Positions 56,985 through 64,000 of a DNA stretch of 64,000 nt are shown piece after piece. The notes under the pieces were generated by a model. It was given only the letters and a program-made list of their open reading frames with translations. It was not told where the DNA came from and made no database searches. Each line of letters opens with the position of its first letter. The first letter of the stretch is position 1. The position numbers were made by a program, and so were the translations under genes. The stretch covers positions 310,001 through 374,000 of the forward strand of contig NZ_JAJONF010000003.1 of assembly GCF_021462265.1 (NCBI RefSeq), read 5' to 3'. The DNA is from Streptomyces shenzhenensis (lineage in GTDB: Bacteria; Actinomycetota; Actinomycetes; Streptomycetales; Streptomycetaceae).

Positions 56985-57103
56985 TGCGTTGTCGGGTGCG
57001 GGTGTGTGGGGCTTCTCGCGCAGTTCCCCGCGCCCCTAAAAGCAAAAGAAGGGGCGCGGGGAACTGCGCGACCAGCCACGACGCATCCGCACCCGACAAC
57101 GCA
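56985..57103. repeat. Nested long inverted repeat
   Basis: Outer arms of 17 bp (56985-57001 with 57087-57103) and inner arms of 21 bp (57017-57037 with 57050-57070, CGCGCAGTTCCCCGCGCCCC type) are perfect. The inner arm is a common dispersed palindrome of streptomycetes and would terminate transcription from both sides. Confidence 0.85.
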
Positions 57104-57114
57104 ACCTCAGAACC

Positions 57115-57897
57115 TCAGAGCGACGCTATGACCCTGTCCGCCAGGATGTACACGTTCTCTTCTCCGCAGGCGAACGTCAGCGTGTACGCGCCGGAGATCC
57201 CCGACCCGCCCAGCAGGTACGGCGTCTCCCCGGCGGCCAGCGCGGCGGCCAGCCGTTCCGCCGTCTCGCGGTGCCCCGGCGTCATGCACAGGGTCGTGCC
57301 GTCGGCGAAGACGTAGACGTCCAGCGTGCCCAGCGGCCCGGGGCGGACGTCGGAGAGTCCGACCTGGGACTCGGCCAGCTGCTCCAGCGCCGCGACCGTA
57401 CGCTCGTGGTCGTTCACCACCGGCGACTGCACCGGCACGAAGTCGGGGTGGGACGGGTGCCGCCGGCGAGCGGCCGCCAGTTCCGGCGACTCCCCGGTGA
57501 ACTCGTCCGTCTCCGCCGCCGGCTCGGCGACCGGCTCCAGACCCACGAAGTCCGTCTGCCGGGGCAGGAACGGCTCGCCGTCCGCCAGCCACAGCAGCGA
57601 CGGCGCGTCGGAGACGTCACGCGCCTCCTGCGCGGCCCAGAAGGCCCGTGCCTCGGCGAGCTCCCGCTCCCGCTCCTCGGCCAGCGCCTCCGCCACCGCG
57701 GCGCGTATCTCCTCGGCGTCCGCGTGGCTGCGGGCCGCCGGCATGAGCGCGCGCAGGGTCGCGGCCTGGTTCTGGGCGAGCTGGGTGTGCAGCTCGGCGA
57801 CCTGACGGCGCAGCTTCAGAACGGTGCGCAGGACAGCGACGCCCACGGCGCCCGTGGCGGCCGTGGTGAGCAGCAAAGCGATCGGCATGGCGCTCAC
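57115..57897 (-). CDS. Membrane-anchored coiled-coil protein
   Basis: 260 residues from GTG 57897 (GGGAG seven bases upstream). One N-terminal transmembrane helix (PIALLLTTAATGAVGVAVLR), a coiled coil (RRQVAELHTQLAQNQ; AAVAEALAEERERELAEARA), then a globular C-terminal domain (GTLDVYVFADGTTLCMTPGH, SGAYTLTFACGEENVYILAD). No catalytic motif is recognised. Probably a membrane-associated structural or regulatory protein. Confidence 0.7.
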   Translation of the reverse strand: MSAMPIALLLTTAATGAVGVAVLRTVLKLRRQVAELHTQLAQNQAATLRALMPAARSHADAEEIRAAVAEALAEERERELAEARAFWAAQEARDVSDAPSLLWLADGEPFLPRQTDFVGLEPVAEPAAETDEFTGESPELAAARRRHPSHPDFVPVQSPVVNDHERTVAALEQLAESQVGLSDVRPGPLGTLDVYVFADGTTLCMTPGHRETAERLAAALAAGETPYLLGGSGISGAYTLTFACGEENVYILADRVIASL

Positions 57898-58094
57898 TGA
57901 CGTACTCCCGGTTCAAAGTCGACCCCCGACTTCCTACATCAGCTTGAAGGGTGGACTATCAAGCTGTCAGTGCGTAACGTCACAAAACGGACAGGACTTC
58001 GGCTCTGGGGTTTGCTTGCACAGCCATGCTGACCTGCGGTGATACCTCCCGGGAGGGAGATAGGTCACATCCTGGGGGAGATTGGATCACAAAT

Positions 58095-58131
58095 CGGCCC
58101 GGTGTTCGGGGTTTTCTCGAACACCGGGCCG
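58095..58131 (-). terminator. Perfect 14-bp hairpin after thiolase
   Basis: CGGCCCGGTGTTCG (58095-58108) pairs exactly with 58118-58131 around nine bases. It lies 62 bp past the thiolase stop on the minus strand. Confidence 0.85.
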
Positions 58132-58192
58132 TGGTGTCACGGTGGGTTCCGTGACGGTCACTCAGGGATGACCGGGGGTGGTGCGGTGGGGG

Positions 58193-59413
58193 TCAGCTGA
58201 GGCGCTCGATGACCATCGCCATGCCCTGGCCGCCGCCGACGCACATCGTCTCCAGGCCGAACTGCTTGTCGTGGAACTGGAGGGAGTTGATGAGCGTGCC
58301 GGTGATGCGGGCGCCGGTCATGCCGAAGGGGTGGCCGACGGCGATGGCGCCGCCGTTCACGTTCAGCTTCTCCAGCGGGATGCCCAGGTCGCGGTAGGAG
58401 GGGATCACCTGGGCGGCGAACGCCTCGTTGATCTCGACCAGGTCGATGTCGCCGATGGTGAGACCGGCGCGGCCCAGGGCCTGCTTGCTCGCCTCGACCG
58501 GGCCGAGGCCCATGATCTCGGGGGAGAGGCCGGAGACGCCGGTCGACACGATGCGGGCGAGCGGGGTGAGGCCGAGCTCGCGCGCCTTGGTGTCGGACAT
58601 GATGACGACCGCGGCGGCGCCGTCGTTCAGCGGGCAGCAGTTGCCGGCGGTGACCATGCCGTCGGGGCGGAAGACCGGCTTCAGGCCCGCGACGCCCTCC
58701 AGGGTGACGCCGGCGCGCGGGCCGTCGTCCTTGCTGACGACCGTGCCGTCGGGGAGGGTGACGGGGGTGATCTCGCGCTCCCAGAAGCCGTTCTTGATGG
58801 CTTCCTCGGCGAGGTTCTGGGAGCGGACGCCGAACTCGTCCATGTCCTGACGGGTGACGCTCTTGATGCGGGCCAGGTTCTCGGCGGTCTGGCCCATCGC
58901 GATGTAGGGGTCGGGGAGCAGGCCGTCCTCGCGCGGGTCGTGCCAGGTGGAGCCGGTCGACGCGGCGGTCGCGGCGGTACGGGCCTGGGCCTCGGCGAAG
59001 ATCGGGTTCATGGTGTCCGGCAGGCCGTCCGAGCTGCCCTTGGCGAAGCGGGAGACCATCTCGACACCGGCCGAGATGAAGACGTCGCCCTCACCGGCCT
59101 TGATGGCGTGCAGGGCCATGCGGCTGGTCTGGAGCGACGAGGAGCAGTACCGGGTGATGGTGCAGCCGGGCAGGTGGTCCATGCCCATCTGCACGGCGAC
59201 GATACGGCCGAGGTTGTAGCCCTGCTCGCCGCCGGGCAGACCGCAGCCGAGCATCAGGTCGTCGATGTCCTTCGGGTCCAGCTCGGGGACCTTGGCGAGG
59301 GCGGCCTGGATGATCGTCGCGGCGAGGTCGTCGGGGCGCAGATCCTTCAGGGAGCCCTTGACGGCGCGGCCGATCGGGGAACGGGCGGTCGAAACGATGA
59401 CGGCTTCGGGCAT
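58193..59413 (-). CDS. Acetyl-CoA C-acetyltransferase (thiolase)
   Basis: 406 residues from ATG 59413 (GGAG five bases upstream). N-terminal [20 protein letters not shown]; acyl-enzyme Cys in [40 protein letters not shown] (catalytic His) and [14 protein letters not shown] (second Cys). The enzyme cleaves or forms acetoacyl-CoA; in this form probably beta-oxidation of fatty acids. The gene stands alone, not with an acyl-CoA dehydrogenase or hydratase partner in view. Confidence 0.95.
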   Translation of the reverse strand: MPEAVIVSTARSPIGRAVKGSLKDLRPDDLAATIIQAALAKVPELDPKDIDDLMLGCGLPGGEQGYNLGRIVAVQMGMDHLPGCTITRYCSSSLQTSRMALHAIKAGEGDVFISAGVEMVSRFAKGSSDGLPDTMNPIFAEAQARTAATAASTGSTWHDPREDGLLPDPYIAMGQTAENLARIKSVTRQDMDEFGVRSQNLAEEAIKNGFWEREITPVTLPDGTVVSKDDGPRAGVTLEGVAGLKPVFRPDGMVTAGNCCPLNDGAAAVVIMSDTKARELGLTPLARIVSTGVSGLSPEIMGLGPVEASKQALGRAGLTIGDIDLVEINEAFAAQVIPSYRDLGIPLEKLNVNGGAIAVGHPFGMTGARITGTLINSLQFHDKQFGLETMCVGGGQGMAMVIERLS

Positions 59414-59733
59414 CACGGCTCCATAGAGGTGAGGGGCGGCGCGTAGCGCCTCGTTGAGGGGTGGCGGTCGGGCGACGGGTGGGCATGCGGGGGACTGGCA
59501 GGGGTGATTGGGAAGTTACCCGTACGTATGTCATCGGTCACCGGTGTCGGAGTGTGACACTGGCCGCACTTTCTAAGCGCTTGCTTTGCCACTCTCTCGG
59601 CCGCGGGCCGGTGGGGGCCGGTCGCACCCACGCGGCGGAGCCGCCCGTCGAACAGCCCCGCGCCCCTTATGGGGCGCTGCCCAGCCGCTCCTTTCCGGCT
59701 GCTCAGCCACGGACAGGCGTGCCGCGGGGCGAT

Positions 59734-59775
59734 GGGGGTCCCCCCGCTCGAGCGAGGCCGAGAGTGGGGGAGGGT
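59734..59775. repeat. Dispersed 42-bp G-tract palindrome, copy A
   Basis: Intergenic copy between thiolase and the SGNH gene, beginning GGGGGTCCCCCCGCTCGAG. It is the reverse complement of copy B (60717-60758) with two mismatches. Confidence 0.85.
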
Positions 59776-59850
59776 GGGCGCTGGGGGCACCCCCTCCGGG
59801 GGAGGCACACTGCCGGCGCCCGGTGAGCGCGCCCCCCCCGCCCCGCGCCC

Positions 59851-60948
59851 CTACTCGGTCGTCCCGGCCCTCGACCTCGCCTCCTCGGAAGCCGGGTCGG
59901 GTGGGGCGGCGGGCGGCTCCACTTGCCGGCGCCGGCGGCGTTTCAGCAGGGCCCACGGTCCCCGCGGCCCCGTCGGCATCGCCGCCGTGACCTCCGTGCC
60001 GGCCTCGGCCGCCGCCTCCGCCGCGGCCCGGGCGACCGGCAGGAAGCCCTCGCGGCGGGTGACGTCGGGGCGTTCCTCCTCCGGCCACAGGCCGAGGGCG
60101 GCGCAGACCGTCGGCAGCACCGCCATCGCCGCTGTGGCGTAGCCCTCCGCCGAGGGGTGGTAGTTGTCGGGGCCGAACAGCTCGCGGGGGTTGGCCGCGA
60201 ACTCCGGGCCCAGCAGGTCGCCCAGCGACACCGTGCGGCCGCCCTGTTCCACCGTGCCGATCGTCTGGGCGGCCGCCAGCTGCCGGGACGCCCGCCGGGC
60301 CAGCCAGCGCAGCGGCTGTCGTACCGGCTCGATCGTGCCCAGGTCGGGACAGGTGCCGACCACCACCTCCGCGCCCGCCGTGCGCAGCCGGCGCACCGCC
60401 GAGGAGAGGTGCCGGACCGAGCGGGTCGGCGGCATGCGATGCGTGACGTCGTTCGCGCCGATCATGATCACGCAGACGTCGGGGACCGGCGAGGCCGTGC
60501 CCAGGACCAGCGACACCTGACGGTCCAGGTCGTCCGACTGGGCGCCGGGCAGCGCCACGTTGCTCAGCTCGACCGGGCGTTCGGCCACCGCCGCGAGCCC
60601 CGATGCCAGCAGCGCGCCCGGCGTCTGGGCGGCCCGGTGCACACCCTGCCCGGCCGCCGTGGAGTCGCCGAGTATCGTCAGGCGGATGGGCGGCTCACCC
60701 AAGGCGCCGGCGCCGTACCCTCCCCCACTCTCGGCTTCGCTCGAGTGGGGGGACCCCCACCCATAACGGCCGTCCGCCGTCGGCACCCGGCCGCCGCTGT
60801 TGCCGTTGTGCACCGCCGTCCTGGCCATCCGCACCTCGGCCAGCACCAGGCCCACCGCGGCCGCGCCGACCAGCCCGACCCCGCCGCCGCCGTACGCCGC
60901 CCCGGCCGCGATCCGCCGGGCCACCCGTGCCCTCGACATGTTCGTCAT
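59851..60948 (-). CDS. SGNH/GDSL-type hydrolase, membrane-anchored
   Basis: 365 residues from ATG 60948 (GGAGG nine bases upstream). A hydrophobic N-terminal segment (RIAAGAAYGGGGVGLVGAAA) may anchor it. Catalytic blocks: RLTILGDSTAAGQGVH (Ser), VSNVAL/PGAQSDDL, MIGANDVTHR (Asn) and NYHPSAEGYATAAMAVL (Asp-x-x-His; Asp seen as D in GPDNYHP). Residues about 63-76 (WGSPHSSEAESGGG) are encoded by the dispersed 42-bp repeat copy B and are absent from the fold. The tail is Arg-rich. It is probably an esterase or lipase. Confidence 0.88.
   Translation of the reverse strand: MTNMSRARVARRIAAGAAYGGGGVGLVGAAAVGLVLAEVRMARTAVHNGNSGGRVPTADGRYGWGSPHSSEAESGGGYGAGALGEPPIRLTILGDSTAAGQGVHRAAQTPGALLASGLAAVAERPVELSNVALPGAQSDDLDRQVSLVLGTASPVPDVCVIMIGANDVTHRMPPTRSVRHLSSAVRRLRTAGAEVVVGTCPDLGTIEPVRQPLRWLARRASRQLAAAQTIGTVEQGGRTVSLGDLLGPEFAANPRELFGPDNYHPSAEGYATAAMAVLPTVCAALGLWPEEERPDVTRREGFLPVARAAAEAAAEAGTEVTAAMPTGPRGPWALLKRRRRRQVEPPAAPPDPASEEARSRAGTTE
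60717..60758. repeat. Dispersed 42-bp G-tract palindrome, copy B, inside the SGNH gene
   Basis: ACCCTCCCCCACTCTCGGC onward, with two mismatches to the reverse complement of copy A. It is 42 bp long, a multiple of three, and keeps the host frame open. Confidence 0.85.
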
Positions 60949-61308
60949 GCGCCGCCGCCACCTCCTCGTTGCCGCTCATCCACTCCTTGCCCCGTACCGC
61001 CCGTGCGCCAATCTCAACGGGGAGTGAACCTCCGACGCGGGCCTCAGAGCCTGTCCGGCGGACCCGTCCGCGGACGCGGAGTGCGGCGCGCACCCGCCCG
61101 GGCGGGCCCCACGGCGTCGGCCCGCGCCTCCGCCTCGCGGCCGCACGCTTCCCCCACGCTCGCACGGGCCCGCACGGGAGGCACCCCGTCACCCCGCTCA
61201 CCTGCGCTGATGAGTGCCGTTACCTTCCTGCGACCTGATCCGCCGGTCAGGCCCTAGGCTGGCGGCACCACTAGGACCACATCTTTTTGCAAGCAACCGG
61301 AGACAACG
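60949..61308. other. Intergenic region before cystathionine beta-synthase
   Basis: 360 bp carrying the divergent promoters of the SGNH and CBS genes. GGAG ends six bases before the CBS GTG. No supported frame seen. Confidence 0.4.
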
Positions 61309-62700
61309 GTGCGATACCACGACTCGATGATCAGCCTCGTCGGCAACACCCCGCTGGTGAGACTCAACAGCGTCACCCAGGGCATCCAGGCCACCGTGCT
61401 CGCCAAGGTCGAGTACTTCAACCCGGGCGGCTCCGTGAAGGACCGCATCGCGCTGCGGATGATCGAGGCCGCCGAGAAGAGCGGGGAGCTCCGGCCGGGC
61501 GGCACCATCGTCGAGCCGACCAGCGGGAACACCGGGGTGGGGCTGGCGATCGTGGCCCAGCAGAAGGGGTACAAGTGCATCTTCGTGTGCCCCGACAAGG
61601 TGAGCACCGACAAGATCAACGTGCTGCGGGCGTACGGCGCCGAGGTCGTGGTCTGCCCGACCGCGGTCGACCCGGAGCACCCGGACTCGTACTACAACGT
61701 CTCCGACCGGCTGGTCCGCGAGACGCCCGATGCCTGGAAGCCGGACCAGTACTCCAACCCCAACAACCCGCTTTCGCACTATCACTCGACCGGCCCCGAA
61801 CTCTGGGAGCAGACGGAGGGGAAGATCACCCATTTCGTGGCGGGGGTGGGGACCGGGGGGACCATCTCCGGCACCGGCCGGTATCTGAAGGACGTCAGTG
61901 ACGGGCGCGTCCAGGTGATCGGCGCCGACCCCGAGGGGTCCGTGTACTCCGGCGGATCGGGGCGGCCGTACCTCGTCGAGGGGGTGGGCGAGGACTTCTG
62001 GCCGACCGCCTATGACCGGACCGTCGCGGACGAGATCATCGCCGTGTCGGACAAGGACTCCTTCCAGATGACCCGCCGGCTGGCCAAGGAGGAGGGGCTG
62101 CTGGTCGGCGGCTCCTGCGGGATGGCCGTCGTCGCGGCGCTGCGGGTGGCCGAGCGGCTCGGCCCGGACGACGTCGTGGTGGTCCTGCTGCCGGACAGCG
62201 GCCGCGGGTACCTGAGCAAGATCTTCAACGACGAGTGGATGGCCGACTACGGCTTCCTGGAGGACGAGGGCCCGAGCGCCCGCGTCGGCGACGTGCTCAG
62301 CGACAAGGCCGGCGGCTCCATCCCCTCCCTCGTCCACATGCACCCGGACGAAACCGTCGGGCAGGCCATCGAGGTGCTGCGCGAGTACGGCGTCTCGCAG
62401 ATGCCCGTCGTCAAGCCGGGCGCCGGTCACCCGGACGTGATGGCCGCCGAGGTCGTCGGCTCGGTCGTCGAACGCGAACTGCTCGACGCGCTGTTCAGCA
62501 AGCGGGCCTCCCTGGAGGACCCGCTGGAGAAGCACATGTGCGCCCCGCTGCCCCAGGTCGGCTCCGGTGAGCCGGTCGCGGACCTGATGTCGGTGCTGGG
62601 CGCGGCCGACGCCGCGATCGTCCTCGTCGAGGGCAAGCCCACCGGTGTGATCAGCCGGCAGGACCTGCTGGCCTTTCTCGCCAAGGGCGGCAAGCAGTAG
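61309..62700 (+). CDS. Cystathionine beta-synthase
   Basis: 463 residues from GTG 61309 (GGAG six bases upstream). PLP-dependent fold II part: SLVGNTPLVRLNSV, EYFNPGGSVKDRIALRM (PLP Lys), EPTSGNTGVGLAI, GVGTGGTISGTGRY (phosphate loop) and SCGMAVVAAL. A C-terminal CBS-domain pair (SLVHMHPDETVGQAIEVLRE; ADLMSVLGAADAAIVLVE) follows. It condenses serine and homocysteine to cystathionine (transsulfuration); the CBS pair may sense a nucleotide. Confidence 0.95.
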   Translation: MRYHDSMISLVGNTPLVRLNSVTQGIQATVLAKVEYFNPGGSVKDRIALRMIEAAEKSGELRPGGTIVEPTSGNTGVGLAIVAQQKGYKCIFVCPDKVSTDKINVLRAYGAEVVVCPTAVDPEHPDSYYNVSDRLVRETPDAWKPDQYSNPNNPLSHYHSTGPELWEQTEGKITHFVAGVGTGGTISGTGRYLKDVSDGRVQVIGADPEGSVYSGGSGRPYLVEGVGEDFWPTAYDRTVADEIIAVSDKDSFQMTRRLAKEEGLLVGGSCGMAVVAALRVAERLGPDDVVVVLLPDSGRGYLSKIFNDEWMADYGFLEDEGPSARVGDVLSDKAGGSIPSLVHMHPDETVGQAIEVLREYGVSQMPVVKPGAGHPDVMAAEVVGSVVERELLDALFSKRASLEDPLEKHMCAPLPQVGSGEPVADLMSVLGAADAAIVLVEGKPTGVISRQDLLAFLAKGGKQ

Positions 62701-62960
62701 CGAACGTCCGGTGAACGGCCCGTGACACAGCGGAACTTGCTGTTCCGCGTCCGAGTGGTGGACTTCGCGGAAGTGGTACGAGCGTGTCACGTGCGCGCAG
62801 CACACGCTTAACACGGGTCCGGCAGATTAGTGGGCGTCGGCAGGGCGGGAGCGGCTCCCCGCCCCGGCCGGCACCGAACGTCCAAGGACCTCCGGAGCGG
62901 CTCCCGGACCTCCATGGACGCCCGGACGTGAGACCCGGCCCTGACCCGGTCCGCGTCCCT

Positions 62961-63014
62961 CGCGGGGACCGCCGTCGTCCCGCCCCCCTTCTAGGGGGTG
63001 CGGCGGTCCCCGCG
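62961..63014. terminator. 14-bp hairpin with 26-base loop downstream of CBS
   Basis: CGCGGGGACCGCCG (62961-62974) and its exact complement (63001-63014). It lies between the convergent CBS and membrane-protein genes. The rest of the 384-bp gap shows no gene. Confidence 0.65.
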
Positions 63015-63084
63015 CACAACCTTTCGCGGCTGTTGCCGGCGTCGGCCGGCCCTCCTGTGCGACCCGGTCCGGCTCCGGCCCCGG

Positions 63085-63501
63085 TCAGTCCTCATGGCCA
63101 CGGTCGCGCCGGAGGAACATGCCGGGGTTGAGGCGGACGGCCTGGGCCACGTTGACCCCCACGACGCCGAACCACGTGACCAGCAGACCCGGCAGATGCG
63201 CCAGGGCGCCGCCGATCGCCGACAGCGGTATCGCCAGGACCAGCGAGACGATCCCGAAGCCGAAGCGCTCGCCCCACGAGTCGGTGCCGCTCCTGGCGCC
63301 CCGCGTCCCGCGGGCCACCTGCATCTGCTGCTCGGCGAGGGTCCTGCGCAGCCGGCGCTCGACCGCGCCGTCGATGCGCTGGTCGATCTTCTCCAGGAAG
63401 GAGTCGGCCAGTTCCGACTCGTACTCGGGCCCGAGCTCCCTGCGGGCGTGCAGGGTGGCGTCGAGTTCCTTCTTCAGGTCGGTGTCTCGCGCGTCCGCCA
63501 T
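63085..63501 (-). CDS. Small membrane protein with N-terminal helical region
   Basis: 138 residues from ATG 63501 (GTG 63510 is an alternative). A charged helical N-terminal part (LKKELDATLHARRELGPEYE, DSFLEKIDQRIDGAVERRLR) precedes two hydrophobic helices (FGIVSLVLAIPLSAIGGAL; LPGLLVTWFGVVGVNVA). It is similar to Streptomyces integral membrane proteins of unknown role beside stress or regulatory genes. Confidence 0.7.
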   Translation of the reverse strand: MADARDTDLKKELDATLHARRELGPEYESELADSFLEKIDQRIDGAVERRLRRTLAEQQMQVARGTRGARSGTDSWGERFGFGIVSLVLAIPLSAIGGALAHLPGLLVTWFGVVGVNVAQAVRLNPGMFLRRDRGHED

Positions 63502-63574
63502 GGTGCTCACGCTAGGGACCCAGGGCCCCCGGCCGCACTGGGGAAATCCCCCGCATCCGGGAGGGGGTCCGCCC

Positions 63575-64000
63575 TCAGGGCAGCAGCGACACCAGTTGGC
63601 TGCCGGAGTCGAACCGGGCCGCCATCACCGACGCCCCCGCGAACCCGCAGTCCGCGCGGATCGCGTCCCGCGCCCACACCGTCTGGGCCCGCATGGTGTG
63701 CTCGGCCCAGTCGCCGGGCAGCGACCTGGTGCGCAGGGCGGCCGGCGCGATCTGGTCGGCGAGGAGTTCCAGGTGACCGGGGACGGGCGCGCCGGTGCGC
63801 AGCCGGGCGAGGGTGGCGGCGACGGCCGCGCAGCCGTCGTGGCCGAGGACGACGACGAGCGGGACGCGCAGTTCCTGTACGCCGTACTGGAGGGAACCGA
63901 GGACCGCCTCGTCCAGCACCTGGCCTGCCGTCCGCATGCTCAGCAGGTCGCCGAGGCTCTGGTCGAAGACCAGTTCCGGGGCGGCTGGGGAGTCCACGCA
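63575..64000 (-). CDS. Beta-carbonic anhydrase-like protein (5' partial)
   Basis: The frame stays open to the window end; the start lies beyond. Visible: Cys-Val-Asp-Ser at the edge, then PELVFDQSLGDLLSMRTAGQ, VLGSLQYGVQELRVPLVVVL and GHDGCAAVAATL with the His and Cys zinc ligands. These match beta-carbonic anhydrases, which hydrate CO2. The edge motif reads CVDSP rather than the usual CxDSR, so the Asp-Arg pair may be lost. The last base of Cys is position 63998. Confidence 0.75.
   Translation of the reverse strand, partial: CVDSPAAPELVFDQSLGDLLSMRTAGQVLDEAVLGSLQYGVQELRVPLVVVLGHDGCAAVAATLARLRTGAPVPGHLELLADQIAPAALRTRSLPGDWAEHTMRAQTVWARDAIRADCGFAGASVMAARFDSGSQLVSLLP

Overview
The window is chromosomal DNA from a Streptomyces or very close relative. 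The evidence is the strongly GC-biased codon use, the gene order eno - divIC - DUF501 - ppx/gppA - ndh - cfa - ABC pair, two LysM-type resuscitation-promoting factors, and a tRNA-Leu with a TAA anticodon that matches bldA. I recall this order from the Streptomyces coelicolor core chromosome; no database was searched.

About 1-28,000 is an accessory region built around a polymorphic toxin. A giant RHS/YD-repeat protein (open at the left window edge) carries DNRLRE, LamG-like and RHS parts, then a Hint domain and an HNH nuclease tip, followed by a DUF4265 immunity gene. Downstream lie four displaced toxin-immunity cassettes: a deaminase-like tip at 11.2-12.4 kb, a CdiA-EC869-like DNase tip at 19.5-20.3 kb, a short unknown tip with a SUFU-type immunity gene at 21.2-22.0 kb, and a DddA/SCP1.201-like deaminase tip at 25.9-27.7 kb. 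Three of the four begin with the same end-of-Hint sequence as the main toxin. Between them sit decayed or active mobile DNA (IS5 remnant, a 1,987-bp IS481 element with long terminal repeats, IS630 fragments enclosed by perfect 29-bp repeats, two tyrosine integrases), two toxin-antitoxin operons and a Streptomyces regulator cluster (XRE-TPR regulator plus two small genes).

From about 27.9 kb the core chromosome resumes: small membrane proteins, a DUF1906 secreted protein, a SurA-like lipoprotein, mazG, and a CYP107-like P450. A large serine recombinase with an unusual C-terminal IS5/DUF4096-like module interrupts it at 34-36 kb. Then come two Rpf muralytic genes (the second behind a c-di-AMP ydaO-type riboswitch), eno with the division/phosphate genes, ndh behind a Rex-type operator, cfa, a MacB/FtsX-type ABC exporter, and bldA.

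The 49.9-53.8 kb segment looks like a compact peptide-processing system. An XRE regulator is divergent from two nearly identical 71/72-residue precursor-like peptides, which are followed by a hairpin, a membrane M50 protease with a PqqD/RRE-like N-terminus, and a secreted four-cysteine protein. The intergenic region holds a tandem 17-bp dyad operator. The right end carries pobA, a Bax-inhibitor-1 protein, thiolase, an SGNH hydrolase interrupted in frame by a dispersed repeat, cystathionine beta-synthase and a partial beta-carbonic anhydrase.
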